Positions 41,249 to 54,000 of a stretch of 64,000 nt of DNA are shown one piece after another. Within the stretch, counting starts at the first letter, position 1. The number at the start of each line of letters is the position of its first letter. The notes under the pieces are model-generated. The model made no database searches, was not told the origin of the DNA, and saw only the letters and a program-made list of their open reading frames with translations. The position numbers and the translations under genes are program-made. The stretch covers positions 124,001-188,000 of the forward strand of contig MJGA01000028.1 in the NCBI GenBank assembly GCA_001910725.1. Reading direction: 5' to 3'. The stretch is from Phanerodontia chrysosporium (Eukaryota > Basidiomycota > Agaricomycetes > Polyporales > Phanerochaetaceae).

Positions 41249-43431
41249 GGTGGTAGTGAGGTGTAAAGCGTCACCGTTGCGGGTTTTATAGCGTAAGGCA
41301 ACATCGTCGTTGGCGAGTAGAAATAAGAGGATTGCAGGCGGTGACGAAATCACCCGTGAGAAAGGTTCGTCTGCTTATGGCAATAAGGTGTAACCAGCCA
41401 ATCTCCCCTCGTCTTTTGCACCTTGATTCCAAATAGCCTTCTGTATCTACCTCTTGTGTCGAACGAGACCACATGACTGTACTCAGGTCCTTACAGAGCA
41501 TATGGAATTGTGCGCAAGGTGCGGCAGCAGATTGGTGTGTTCGATGTTCGATATTCGTGATTACTTTGGTCGTTTGACGTACGAGACTATCTTGTATCGG
41601 ACAGTTCGGATAGGATACTGGGACCCCCACGCGCGCCGCAATCATTCCAGCGACGTTGCAAGTGAGTATTGTACATAGGCTGCACGATATTGATACTGGC
41701 GGGTGGTTACATTCACATGGTGTTTTCTCTTCTTATTCGGGGCGAGCGCAAGCTAACGAACGAAAGGCTGCTTGCACTGCGAGCACATTGAGCGACCTTT
41801 CAAGGAACTGTGAAGGAAGTGCAAGCTAAGAGCTGGTGAGTAGCTGCGTAGCGCACGAATGACCTGGTCATTGCTTTCAGCAAAGGGCGCGTTTCTCAGC
41901 CCACCAAACTTCAAGCTTTCAAGCCGCAGTGTGGATACAATCCAGCTCTCGCCGCGGTATGCCTCGTATGTTCCACAGACTGGTCGACCCAAAGTTCCAG
42001 ACGCACCGGATAGATGTCCGGGAAAGCGCTGGACATCGCGCCTCCGAGGGGCACAAAAGGCGGAGAGGTGCAGATACGGTGCTGGACTGCTACTAATTAC
42101 GCAGCCATCTTCTCCCCTAGTAAGTACTGGCAGTCATGGTCATAACTTCGTGCTGAGTTACGAATTCCTTGTGCAGATCCAAACGGCGCATCAGATTGTC
42201 TTGATCCGCCAGCGGAGCGATCGGCATTGTCGTCCGGGTGGAATCCGACGATGTGTCGGATACACTCGGTCGATAGAACAAGAACAAAGTATATTTCGAG
42301 CTTCGTCGTGGTAGCGTGGCTCAGGAGCACTAATACAATAACTCGAGCATACCTTCGTCGTGGTAGCATGAGCTAAGGAACACGGTGAAGGAGGGCGCGT
42401 GATGAAGTCCGTGTCCGAACATGGCAAGTCTAGTAGTAACCCCACGCCAGGGTTACACCGGAGTCTTTGCGACACGCCTGGTGCAACCTAGGACAAGTCG
42501 GGAGAGAGGGAAAGAGACAATCAACATTTCGGGGCGCAAAAACCGGTTGTCAGATCCGCTGCAAGTCACCAGTCATTCTTTACACTTGTGGTTCACTATT
42601 TGACTAGGAGATACGGGCGCTGGCTAGGGTCTGACTGACTTGCCGGCAGCGCTCAAGGACACACATCCGCACATTGGCGCCGTCGCGATAAACTCGCCGT
42701 TTAAAATTCAGCAGACGGCAGGCCGTGACATCGACTCAAAGACACATACCAGCACGGTCTGACAGCAGCAGGTATTTCCGTTTCTTTGGTGTCTACGAGA
42801 GCACTTCTGTTGGTGCGTCAACTCGAGTGGAAATTGCCACGCACCTTTAGGCTCTAGTCGCTCACATATTTCGAGGTACCCCGGCAACGTGCGAGCTCCT
42901 CGTGCTTCTTGTCCTCGACTTAGGCTCCCATTTGAGGACCATCTGACAGCTTTCCACAAGCAAAACCGCGATATCCTGTGTCTTCGAGGATCGTGGCCAG
43001 ACGTCCACGTAAAGGTTCGTGATAGGTGGTGATCTCGCTACGACAACTCCCGTGCATTTAGTCAAACGTCTGTCAGCACGTGTATGGTATCTGAGCCGGA
43101 TCCGCGTGGAGATTTAGTACAGCCCTTCGCCCTGACTCCAACCCAGCTTTGCTGGTGCTTCGGTGCCACCTTGCGTTTGTGTCAGCGGAACCCACTCCAG
43201 ATTTCTCTGCAACTAGAATGTACCCCAACTCTCACCAACCTACACAGCTTTGGTCTCTCGACAATGGTCCTAAGGAAGCCTCGGACCTGAAATTCTTTAT
43301 ACGGACCTTATATCCACTCCTTGCATAGGAAGTCTCCGTGGTATTTCTGCCATTCGATTTAGTATGTATATGGTGGTCGGGGCATTGTCGACTATTCTTC
43401 ACCGTTGAGGGGATAGCAGGTAGCTTGGCTC
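41249..43431. other. 2.2-kb stretch without a supportable gene
   Basis: Left edge is the promoter of the HAL2-like gene. Elsewhere only short frames, plus an imperfect direct repeat at 42301-42330 and 42353-42384. Confidence 0.45.
42301..42384. repeat. Imperfect 30-bp direct repeat pair
   Basis: CTTCGTCGTGGTAGC occurs at 42301 and 42353, and the similarity continues for about 15 more bases with a few changes. No gene context explains it. Confidence 0.5.
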
Positions 43432-44196
43432 GTGGTGAGTAGAAGATGGTCAACAGAACGACTCTTTGTCCTCATCTATGACGCTGCTAGGCGGGTGTCA
43501 TGCTACAAAGACCCTATGAAGCGCGAACAATGTGCATGGGATGCTACACCTGCCGCTATAGCACGTATGAGACGTATTCACGCCAAAAGAAGATCGACAT
43601 ATTGCGCAAAGACCATCGCAAGCGCATTCCCCGGCGAGCAAGACTACATGTTCAACAGAGGTACGAAACCAGCCGAACCCCCTGGGTTTACATTCACAGA
43701 GCCCCGCGTGCTCTCCAACCTCTTCTCTACAATTGTCGTCCGCGCAGCTGCCCAGCTCGCGCCACCCACCGAGCTATGGACCGACCACAACATCGCGTAC
43801 CTCGGCGAGAACGCTGGACGCCGAATCCCACTTTTCCAGCAGCACACACCTGCGTCGCCCAAGCTCGAGTTCCTTGGCTGCTACCGCATCGTCCGCTGGA
43901 CGCTCTGCGAGGCGCAAGGGCCGGACGTCCTGGCGTTCGCCGAGCAGCTGCGCGCTATACATCCGGAGGAGGCTGTTGGCAAGTGGGCGCAGATGATCGC
44001 GAGGGACTGGGCGAAGGTGCAGCTAGAGAAAGTTGTCGACCCAATCTTGTCGGGACACTTGCACCACCGATACGTCGTCCGGTATGCATGGTACATGGCT
44101 TCCAGGGATGGTCCCAACGTTTGCCCACAAAGCATAGGGGATGCTGGACTGAGATCTCAGATGTTGAACAAGAGAGACGATACGGCATGCCTGTGA
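43432..44196 (+). CDS. Orphan ORF, possibly a gene with one optional intron
   Basis: An open frame of 254 codons, best protein-like between about 43700 and 44060 (TEPRVLSNLFSTIVVRAA, LGCYRIVRWTLCEAQG, GKWAQMIARDWAKVQLEKV). A 39-nt GT-AG segment around 43662-43700 could be spliced or kept without changing frame. The start is uncertain because the first 70 codons are less convincing. The LGCYxxxRW pattern faintly recalls short basidiomycete domains of unknown function, which I cannot confirm. It may be a C-terminal fragment of a longer gene. Confidence 0.4.
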   Translation: MVSRRWSTERLFVLIYDAARRVSCYKDPMKREQCAWDATPAAIARMRRIHAKRRSTYCAKTIASAFPGEQDYMFNRGTKPAEPPGFTFTEPRVLSNLFSTIVVRAAAQLAPPTELWTDHNIAYLGENAGRRIPLFQQHTPASPKLEFLGCYRIVRWTLCEAQGPDVLAFAEQLRAIHPEEAVGKWAQMIARDWAKVQLEKVVDPILSGHLHHRYVVRYAWYMASRDGPNVCPQSIGDAGLRSQMLNKRDDTACL

Positions 44197-45552
44197 GCGA
44201 GCGTTACTCCACGAAATGCCCAAGCTGCAAATATATACCGTACATCATTAGATAACACCTGTTCACACCATTTCCGTGTCAGAGTGCCATTTCGTGCTGC
44301 TACCACTGTCAGGGCTCTACGATAGGCCACTATCAAATATGATCGTCGCACTCTCCTGCGGTAATCGACATGCCTCGGGCATCGCGCCACCCGTATTACA
44401 CCTTACCTAGACGGTCGCGCAGAAGTTTCAAGCGCTAGAAATGCACTCTTCAGCATGCGCATGAGCAAGCAGGGACCACACCGACGTACCAAAACACCTC
44501 GCCTGTCTGCAGGTGTGGACAAGCTCTGACGCCGTTGCCACTGGCAGGTAGTAATATCCGAGGCCGCGCTCCGGGTCATACGTCACTGACGTATATGCAG
44601 GCATTATTAGCTTCAGCGGCGCCGAACACGGTCATGACGCTTCGAATAGACTTCGAGTAGGCGCTATGGATGTGCATTCACTTGGGCCCTGCAGGAGTGA
44701 GAACGTCAAATGCGGGGTTACCATTTACAAACGTGAGAATGCATTCTCCTTATCAACGTTCGCTCATCGTTGTGCTCCTAAAGGGTAGATACCGAGCGTG
44801 AAAGGTTTGACAACGTTTATTCTTAATGACTCACCTGTTAATGCCTATTCTGCTCCGCTGAAAACCCTAACATGGATCCCGTATGATTCCTCCACCACGT
44901 AGTATTCGTGGACATCTGGTAGGCGTACAAATAAAGGCACCCAGCCGAGCGATGCGGTGGAAATGTGGCACTGCCTAAGAGAACCAAGGTCAGCGAGTGA
45001 GTCGATTGCTATCCGAGAATTCCTGGGCTCACATAGAACGGTAGAAAGGATCAGATGGCCTGTGTTTCACTCATGCTGCGGATAATCTAACAGCATTATC
45101 GCCTCAGGAGGTTGAGGAGAACGATGAGCTGGCAGAGGGAGGCCGAAAGGCAGGATAGTGGTTAGAAACAAGCGGGTTACCAGACGCCCGCGAGTGTCTG
45201 GCCTTCAAATTAGGAGATGATAATGGTTTGACGGCAATTAGGAATGGCAGAGAGCATCGCGAGTTGCCCGTACGCGTATGCCGCTCAGCTGCCAAAGGTA
45301 AGCCTCCGTTTTCGCAATGTCAGCAGGAGTTAGGCTCATTCAGTCTCTGCACACTAACATACACCAGCGAGGCAAACGGAGCTCTGCTAACGCGCACACA
45401 TTTTCCAGAGGCCATTTACCACAGCAGATATAATGCGGTACAAAAGAACGGCAAGGTCAGAAACATATTCCTTATCGCTACATTATCTTAATTATGGACA
45501 TCATCTTGCATATGTACAGGAGATCTCGCCGAAACGGTACGATGCTGACACT
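44197..45552. other. Intergenic region without visible features
   Basis: 1.4 kb of AT-richer sequence with few frames longer than 60 codons. Nothing recognised. Confidence 0.5.
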
Positions 45553-46331
45553 CTAGAGAACGTAAGGCACGAATTTCCAAGGAACCCTCCGCGCATACTC
45601 CTCCCACTCCCTCCCGAACCGCCGCTTCATCATCTCGTCCTCGACGCCCGCGCGCCGAAAGAGGCCTACCGCACCACCGAGGGCCGCCACCGCCCACGCA
45701 TGCACGAGCCAGGACGCGTGCGTATCCATGAGCCCGCACTCGCGCAGGTACCCGCCGGGCGCGTGCCACACGACGAGGCCCGCGCCCATGAGCAGCCAGC
45801 CGGCGACGTACGACGGGTGCCGCACGTACGCGTACGGCCCGCCCGTGACGAGCTGGTGGTTGTCCTTGAGTGCCATGTGGAACGTGAAGAGCGGACCCAG
45901 CGCGCGGTAGCACCACACCCGGATCGCGGCCCCCGCGAACACGCCGGCGGCGCCGAGGACGAAACGCGTGTTCAGTTCAGCGAGGCGTGATAAAGAGGGG
46001 TCGCTCGTCGGGCAAAGGATGGGGACGATCAGTGTGGAAGCGCTGGGTGGTGCGTAGGTGAGAAGCAATATAGTGGCGGCATGGCAGGTCGTCAGGACCA
46101 AGGCGAACACCTGACCACGAGGTGAAAATTATAAGTCCACCGTATGCAAGAGGCCAAAGGAATACGTACCCTCAAGTACAGCGTGACAGGATAAGTGGTG
46201 GTCTCGAATAGCCTCCCACCGCGGTACGCAACTCTCTCCTGGCTTTCGGGCGGTGGGCTGGGAGATTTCGCGCCGAAATGGAAGGCGTCGCCGATCAGGA
46301 TAAGGAGAACCGCCTTGAGGAGGGGGTACAT
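45553..46331 (-). CDS. Isoprenylcysteine carboxyl methyltransferase family (STE14-like)
   Basis: Exons 46331-46170 and 46110-45553 give 239 residues, the usual STE14 length. Four to five membrane spans. The catalytic C-terminal part contains GPYAYVRHPSYVAGWLL, the RHPxY motif of the family's S-adenosylmethionine and isoprenoid site, and ends RFGREWEEYARRVPWKFVPYV. The enzyme methylates the C-terminal prenylated cysteine of Ras-type GTPases and mating pheromones at the ER. Basidiomycetes often have several paralogues, so this need not be the housekeeping copy. Confidence 0.85.
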
Positions 46332-47225
46332 CTTGCGAGCGTGGGTGATAGTTTGTCGACATCGCAGGGCATATTTGTGGTAGGTCACGGCGAACTGACG
46401 GCGTAGCATCTACATGCACATCAGGGCTTCGGGATCGCCGTTGATCCCAATAACAAGGATGTGAGATGGAGGAGAGGGATGCAAACCTTGACGGACCGTC
46501 GCCGTCGTATGCACTCGCATGTTACAGGCTTGCGCTGCAGTCTATTCTTGATATCTAGGGTCGCCGTGATATCGACGGAAGCGCGGATCAGCTGGTGCAA
46601 GGTTCTGCGTTTGCGGAGGACGCGAACGTGGCTTCGGCGATGATATTGATTGCAAAACGAGTGGTGTCGGGGATACCGGCAACGCGTGCTGATAAGTTAG
46701 TATGGTTCATGGGATTCGCAGAGAGCACTAGATTAGCTCCGAACACATACTACCGAAGTCAGGCACGACGAATTCGTTCAATCGTTTCATCTACATAATC
46801 ATCATCACGGTAAGGTGGTTGTGCACATGAGTGTAGACGCACTTGGGAAAACTATCGAGGTATATGGGTTATACATCGAGGGCTGACTTGTGGAACTTCT
46901 CCGTAGTTCGACAGCGCGTCGATACTGGTTAGAATCATCGGGATGTCAGTCGTCCGTAAGTATAAACACAATACCTGACGTACCGCCCCTGAAAATCACC
47001 TTGTGTGACGTGTATGAGAGAGAGTATCCGTCATAGAGCCTGTGCTGAATGAACTTGTTCAACGTCCGTTTCCAAATTCCAACTCGCCCCAGCAAGAGCT
47101 GGTCCACGTGCTCAAATGATCTAGCCCTAACCTCAGTTGCACCCGCTCCGTCAAGGTCGCCTCAGGTTGTCTTCTGCTACCACTTCCTCCAATCGACTAC
47201 CAGTCATGCGTAACTTACCTTCCAG
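46332..47225. other. Intergenic region left of the palindrome
   Basis: Contains the promoter side of the STE14-like gene and possible upstream exons of the interrupted gene. No exon here could be fixed. Confidence 0.4.
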
Positions 47226-47328
47226 AGGGAGCGTTTGATATACAACACGCCGACTACGGCGAGCTCGTACTTTGTGGCCAAGGATTGGCAAAGGTCGACT
47301 TTCTCCCCGTTCTCGAGCCCCTGCATCC
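47226..47328 (+). pseudogene. Candidate exon interrupted by the palindromic element (left part)
   Basis: After a good acceptor (TAACTTACCTTCCAG) the frame reads GAFDIQHADYGELVLCGQGL and is open to the element edge. Continued in the right flank at 63666, counting the 8-bp duplication once, it stays open to TAG at 63751-63753. A second frame is also open across the join, so the coding assignment is tentative. Confidence 0.35.
47321..47328. repeat. 8-bp target-site duplication, left copy
   Basis: CTGCATCC directly abuts the left end of the palindrome; the identical octamer abuts its right end at 63658-63665. Confidence 0.8.
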
Positions 47329-47329
47329 T

Positions 47330-48105
47330 ACGGTAGGCGGGAAGGCCATGGATGAAATCACGAACTGATGGCTACCAAGCGCTCGGCACGCGCGTGGGCG
47401 CTTCCGGTGCACCTCTCCCGCCTCCCGCTCTCAGATCATCTGTACGAGTGTTTGTATATACTGAGTCATTCTGCATTTATATGACCATCTGCCATGGGGT
47501 GGTATAGGCTGAGTGACCACTCGATTGTTCGAGGTCGATAGACGCTGATTTGACAGACCCGATACCAAGCGCCCCTCGGGAGACCTGCAGGCCGGTGACC
47601 TCCCCAGTTTGGTTGACTGAGCGTCTGTTATCATCAGATATGCTGGAAATATATCCACGTGTGCTTACCGCTCGGATTTGGGCGATGTGCAAGCGTGACT
47701 TCCAAATTCGGTCAGTATCCCTTGGCTTCGTCCGTCGCCTGTGTCCAGCGTCCCGCCTCTCACCCCCGTTGTCGATGCCGTCCCCAACGTCCACGTATTC
47801 CCAAGGCAAGGCACCGCATTCAAGGGCGGGCTATCCCACGAGGTGTCGATGTGCCTCCATCTGTGCAACGTGGACTTTCCCCGAGCCAGGAACGGCGGCG
47901 GCGGCGCGTTGACGGTGAATAGGAACCTGCGCACCGGGTGTCTCATTGGCAAAGGAAGACTTAACAAAAGTACGTGATAGTCAACTAAGGTGCAAGCGAG
48001 TATAAAATAAGGGCCTGCTTGCCGTCCTCTCAGCCGTTCTCCGCCTTCTCTTCCATTGCCTACGGCTGCCACGCCAAACCACATTCCTTTCCCTCGCATC
48101 CTACG
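47330..48105. other. Left-arm subterminal region
   Basis: About 0.8 kb between the terminus and the accessory gene, with overlapping open frames on both strands (for example 47741-47977 on +). No frame can be preferred. The mirror region is 62881-63656. Confidence 0.4.
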
Positions 48106-49195
48106 ATGAGTCTCGCAACCGCTCCCAGACAGTTTGCCCCCATCCGCCTAGCTGGCTCCGTGGATTCTTGCGGACACCTCCCCTTCAATAGGGCTGTTCG
48201 ACTCGGAGTTGCAGACGGGCATATTCCCGAGTTCAAGGGTGGGCGATTGATTTCTTGGCAATGGTATGTACGCATTCCTTCGTCTTCTACAGCTAACTGA
48301 ATCGACAGGCCCATACGTCCATGCGGACTCCCCGGCAAATTTGAGCGCGTCCCGCCAGATCAGTTGTTGGAGCATCGAAACGGCCACGAGTTCTCTGCGC
48401 CGGGCTGCCTCTGTGCTCAAGACTTGGACCAGCCTGCTTTCACCGAATCCAAGATCTTTTTTCTCAAGCTGACTGGTGATCGACACGTCGGTCAGTGGAT
48501 CGCTGCTTGCGCACGCGGGCACTGCAAGTATTGGGGTAAGTCTCACCTTATACGCCAGGAGCCCAACCAGTCTAATCCTCACACGCAGTAACCCTCGAGA
48601 AGGGCTACACCTCCCGCAACTGTTTGGTCCATCACTACCCACTCAAAGGTAAGTGTGGGCTTTGCTGTTGCATCTATCAACGCTCTAACTCACGCGGCAG
48701 CAGTTGCGCAGCACGATGACGAGCCCGTGGATATTATCTCAGGGGAGCAGTTCTCGTCCCCCTTATCCTCGCCTAGTGCCACTCCCAAACGTATGTCTCT
48801 AGACGTCTGTGGTCATCGCGGGGCTGATCATACCTACTCAGGCAAGCGTTTCTCCTCGGCGACCTTGTCCACACCCCGGAAGCGTAGCCGTCTGGCGGGA
48901 GGTACAGGTAGGTATATATCTTGTCGCAAATTTTGTAGCTCACTGTTGTGCAGTTTCAATTGGTGATGAAGACGTCGAGACGGAGATCTCGGACTTCCGC
49001 AAGCTCTTGAAGCTGGATGATCACCGCGCCCCCGGCTTGTCCTTGGCCGAATTCAAGAGGCTGTTTCGTCTTTGCAACTGGGGTCTCGTCATGACTGTCA
49101 GTGCGCACAGCATCCGCCATGAGTGTCCTGGCAAGGACACCATCGACCTGACCATCGACATCCGGGACACGGTTCAGCTCATCCGTGGTGCTTGA
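48106..49195 (+). CDS. Element accessory gene, left copy
   Basis: Six exons (48106-48263, 48309-48535, 48589-48648, 48704-48790, 48842-48907, 48954-49195) join in frame to 279 residues. The N-terminal third has several Cys and His residues (SCGHLPFN, PGCLCAQD, WIAACARGHCKYW) that could bind zinc in the manner of a GRF-like finger, though I cannot confirm this. The middle is Ser/Pro-rich with a basic TPRKRSRL that could be a nuclear signal. The C-terminal part is acidic and ends in a predicted strand-rich segment (DTIDLTIDIRDTVQLI). Intact in both arms, which suggests selection or recent amplification. Role unknown; DNA-binding partner of the transposase is one possibility. Confidence 0.65.
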
Positions 49196-49283
49196 GCACA
49201 GTTCTAATTATTTCTTGATTGCATTCTAGCATATGATCTGTTGTGATAATTTGCCAATATACACCCCACTCATTTAACGAGAC

Positions 49284-49800
49284 TCGACAGTTGCTGCCCT
49301 GTGGTGCCATTGCAATTTGGCCAGGTGTCATTCTCCATCCAGCGGCGGAGTGATGAGGCTTGTACGTGTAGTTACTTGATGATGATAACAACTTTCAACA
49401 TGTCGATGTCCAGCCGACGTCTAACACTCCACGGAAGCTGTCTGGCCAAACATGTCGTTCTTTGGAAAGGAGGGCAAGGTAACAATAGTTAATGTAGGAA
49501 CCGTCGAATTCAATGACACTGCGCAACCTGATCATGATAACGGCGCGAGAATCTTCTATGCTGAGCATGTTGAAGGCCTCCACGCAGCTGTTCGAATAGG
49601 TGCGCGTGAAGTCTACACCGTGACCTTCGGCAGTCACATTGACGATCTCCTTTCAACGAAAGACACCGCTTATGACGCTCTCGGAACACCATGTAGTAGA
49701 ACATGTTGAGAATCGTCTGCGTGGCGGACTCACTGATAGACTGTGCAGCCAGAGCACCGCACATCTTGCTGGGATGAGTGAGCGACTGGGATTGGTTGAA
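49284..49800 (-). pseudogene. RPB1 (RNA polymerase II largest subunit) fragment, left copy
   Basis: Minus-strand frames contain FNQSQSLTHPSKMCGALAAQ with SISESATQTILNMF, matching the FNQS...[25 protein letters not shown] segment of RPB1. A second frame has NSCVEAFNMLSIEDSRAV and VIEFDGSYINYCYLALL, matching the conserved segment roughly 300 residues later. In the same frame, after a stop, TPGQIAMAPQGSN matches LGQxAPxGTG. Internal deletions, a frame change and a stop show it is not functional. It reads as a host gene piece captured by the element. Confidence 0.8.
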
Positions 49801-49918
49801 CGTCGACCAGACTACACTGAGCACTCAAGGAAAATAGATTAAGACACCCGGTATATTTTATCTTTACTGAGAGCGGAGGCGTAGTGGATTTCGGCACATT
49901 AGGATGTGTAAATCGACG

Positions 49919-50450
49919 CTGGGTGAGCGGCGCGAACACTGACTGCGGTGTGAGGTACACGGGGTCCGCGGAATCTGGGGTCCCGAAACGGCGTCGACAC
50001 TGCATGGTGCGCAGCTCGCGTCTTGCTCATGCCTCTGCAACACTCCCTCCTCTGCACTTACATTGTTGTCATGAGCGACGTCTCTGGCACAAACGCCCCC
50101 TGAATCTCTGCTGAGCCTGCTGCCGCAAGAGTGCCATCCCTCCGAAAGACGACGAGGCTTTGTGTTGAGCGAGAGAGTGCAGCGGATGGTTTCGGATACG
50201 GTACGACACTAGCTCATTGAGGTCTCCAGGATGGGGGGAGTTCTTACATGCTAAGAGTCAGGTCCTCTGGGTTGTGCTTGAGCAGGCGCATCCGGTTGTT
50301 GCTCAGCTGCGTGACAACTCGTGCAGCCACCTCAAACCCGGTCGTGTACACATCCACAAAGCGCAGCCAGTGTGATGACAGACAGAGCATGCAGCTCAAG
50401 ACGCTGGTCCTCGTGGTGTATAGACTCATGGGGGTCGTTGTTACTTCCAT
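49919..50450 (-). CDS. Unassigned open frames in the left arm
   Basis: Minus-strand frame with FEVAARVVTQLSNNRMRLLK followed by plausible GT-AG joins to PKPSAALSRSTQSLVVF and beyond. Splice structure is uncertain (the first intron would be only 39 nt). A base difference turns a Gln codon in one downstream frame of this arm into a stop in the right arm. No family recognised. Confidence 0.3.
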
Positions 50451-50786
50451 TTCTGTACATGTCCATTCTCAATGGCAGTCTTCCATGCTCACCGTTCCTA
50501 TAGCCGTCGTGCTCCATGTAGTCTTATCATCTGCGGCTACAGGTGCTCACTTTACATGCGCACAATACTCTATTGGTCTCACTCATATTTGTGCGCCATG
50601 TCCATGCCCACATCGATACCAAGCACGGCACCCCCGCGGCAGTTAGTCTTTTGCCGATAGCATCCCTTCCTTGACCAAGGGCCCTATGGGTGAGATCGCC
50701 CTGTGCGTAAGTAGTGTCTCTGCAACTTCAGTATACCTCACTGCTTCTCTGTAGGCCGCTACTGAATCAGCTACCACTATGGCTGG

Positions 50787-50990
50787 GTGCTTCCTCGCCC
50801 GGTTGATGACGCGATGCCACCAGCGACACCCCCCAACGGCACGACTGTGCTAACCGTGCGTGGCTTGTACTTCACCACCAGCTGGGATGCTGTGCGCCTT
50901 CTCAAGTGCAACGGCTTGAACAGGCGTGTGATCAAAGCGAAGAACTATTGCCCGGGTAAATTCTGGCGCTGCTATTATGTCGTGGAGTAG
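50787..50990 (+). CDS. Small unassigned ORF, left arm
   Basis: 67 codons ending RCYYVVE at TAG, preceded by a possible intron (GTAAGTAG...CTCTGTAG, about 50700-50757) that would attach upstream sequence. It lies tail to tail with the transposase-like gene. No domain seen. The mirror copy is 59999-60202 on the minus strand. Confidence 0.3.
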   Translation: MLPRPVDDAMPPATPPNGTTVLTVRGLYFTTSWDAVRLLKCNGLNRRVIKAKNYCPGKFWRCYYVVE

Positions 50991-51035
50991 GTTGCCTGAC
51001 ATTCGTAACCTCGTGTATATATCCTATCTAATCTA

Positions 51036-54000
51036 TCACCCCCTCATACACGAACCCTCGATGAAACGCGGGAGCACAATAGTTGCTTTCCCGGAGCCCT
51101 TCCCAACCAGAGACGCACTCTTCTGTAGTGCCTTGTTATGAGCAGTCTCTGCGTTACAGACTTTGGTCCTAAGGCGCTGCAACTGGTCAGGAGTCAAAGA
51201 CATGCCGTCGTGTTCTCGTCCTTGCAAAGCTTTCGTTAGCTTTGAGCGAGCACGCTCGAGTGCCGAGAGCGTTTTCGTGACTTTGGTATTTGCCTCGCCG
51301 ATATTGTTGTCTGCTGTCATATATCGCTTACGACGAGCACGCTCTATTAGAATAAATTATCAATACACCGCCTATGTGAAATAAAAAAGCGAACACACGC
51401 TGAAGCTTGAGGGCGCGAAGGGCTTTGTCTGTATGTGAGCGGAACTTATACAACATGTCTACACCTGCTTCCTCATACATCTGAGGCCATCAGTTAGGTC
51501 GTCATAAAGGTAGAGCTCGTGAATTACATACCTTAACTGATTGAAGCTTCATGCGGTCAAGATGCTGTCCACGCACAATACCGCCCACCAGGCTACAGCC
51601 AACTCCCTCTCGATTGGCGTCTGCATGTAGAGCCTCAATCATGTTGCTATGGGGCTCTCCTGCTTGCCATATCTCATACGGTATCGCGCTTTTTGCCCAG
51701 CACATTCCCTCGAAAGCGAATTTACTTTTGATCTTGTCCTGTACCCAATCTAGGTGTGTATTTCCTCGTTAGCAGGGGCATCAGTCGGAATGAGAGACAG
51801 GCGCACCGTGAGCTGCCTTCCCCCCCATGTGGCATATCTGTAGTAGTGTCCCGTCCCAATCGTCGTGTTCCATACAAACCAGACTGCGCATAAGACGTTT
51901 AACATCATCGGAAACAGCACAGGTCTTGATATTGCGGTAGATGTGGACCGTGCAGAGTCGGAAGATGCGATGGAGATGTTCGTACGGAGTCAGGTCCACT
52001 AGCACCCGGCTCGGTTCATGTAGGTCATGCTTCGTGCGGTCGGTTCGCTTGCGGGAGACATCCTGCAAGTACAGACCAAGTCCTGAGTGTGTTTCAAATC
52101 CATAAGTACATCCCTTCCCTAGATCTTGTATGCGTACCCTTTGCCTGTCCAAGATGCTGGTCGGCACCAAAGTGCAAGATGCCGACATGGTCTTCGAGCG
52201 AGGATGAGTCAATGTGCCGCCATTGCAGGTTCGAAGCTGTATCCTGCTTGACTATCTCGTCGATTTTATGGAAGATGAAGCGGTGGATTGCAGCCGTCTC
52301 GCGGGTGAGGAGGATACGGCAGAATACGATACCTGGATCATGCGTGAGAGTTGAGTTGGCAGAATACAAAAAAGGAAACTTGGCCGTACAGGTTTTGTTG
52401 TCACGATCGACACCTGCGAGCTCGAACTCCTTCCAACCAGACACCCGCTTGAATGCTATGTCACTCTGGAGATATTGAGCCCTACGCAACCGACAGCTCT
52501 GGTCTCTTGACATACAAAGCACTATACGGACATTGGACCGATTCAAGTCATTCTCGGAGTCATTCTCGTCACTCGGTGAGCAATCTAGGAGTAGCTCACT
52601 GTATGTCACTTCCGCTGCGTAACGTATGTATAGCTCTCCATGTGAAGCACTTCCTGTATCCTGCAAGTGCTTCAGACGCAAGAGACCTAATAATCAAGTC
52701 AATTGTGAACTATCTCATCTCCGAGTCAAGCAGCGAGCGTACCCTCCCAGCCTGTACCATGCGGAAACTCCTTCTCCTTCACCACCTTGATGAACGAGCG
52801 TAGGTGGTCTTTGTTTGCAAGAGACGTGTGTAGATCACTTAACGTGGGGTGTGTGATGCTAGGAAGCAGCTGCCGAAGGCGGGCTTGTGTGAGGCTATGC
52901 CGGAGAAGTCTGCGAGGCGTCATATCCGCGAGGTCATGTCCTATGTCATGCAATAGTTCAAGGAGCTGGCCGCGGACATGGGGCAGAGTTTTCGTTGGTA
53001 AAGGGATCGGGTGCGTGTGTTTTCCGTGGCAGACGAGAAGCACGTATGGACAGACATGCCTGTATTCAGGAAGTGGCTCATACGATTGTAGCTTGCTGTT
53101 GCAGCGAAGTCGAACCATTTCAACAAGTGTGAGTTGCCCTTTATCGTTACAATGCTCATGTGCTGCCAACAGACGTAGCCAATCCACCATCATCAGCTCA
53201 GAGATTGGACAGTAGCAAAGTAAACAGGCTTACGACAATGCACACGGTTTGACGACACATTCACTACGGTTGTGCAAGATGCTCTCGGCCCATACCCATC
53301 TTCTTCAGCTAGCCTCTCCATGGCGTCCACCATTTGTTGGTCATGCAAGAAGACCGCCTCTATGTAGTCGAAATCGTACGAGCCATTGCCGACCGTGTAA
53401 TCAAGTAAGTGTTCACGGTTTCGGGCACTGTAATACTCGCAGCTGACAAGTTGGAGACTAAGCACGAGAAGATAAGACATTGAATGTCACGCACTGAATG
53501 TATGGCTCGCCGTCGTAGTCGTACGAGAGCATGAGACGGCCTGGGCAGTGCTCTGCTGGTGAGCATGGTTCATATCCCCGCCTTGCCTTTCTGATGGCCG
53601 CCGTCCATGCTGCCTGCTCATTCTCATCACCGTCACCAAGGCCTTCGCCCACTCGCTCTGTTGGTGGCACTGCCGTACCATGGATAGCAGCGGCGCTACA
53701 TCTGAGCTTGCGGAGTGCTGCGATTTTTCCGATTGTCCGCTCAAAGACGACACGGCTGGGTGAGTCACCATCCTCGCGGGCCTCACGTTCACCTATTAAC
53801 CGAGCCTTGAGCTCCTCTCGAGATGCGGAGACATGGGACGAGTGAAGAATGGCGTCTCCTGTGTTTGGACACGCCTTCATTCCTTGACCTAAGGTCAGTG
53901 TCATCAGTCATTTACAACGGTTCATGTACAATGGCAAGACATACATGTAGAGTGGCGCTCTCGGCAAGGTACCATCTGCCCCGTCTTCTCGTCGCGTAGC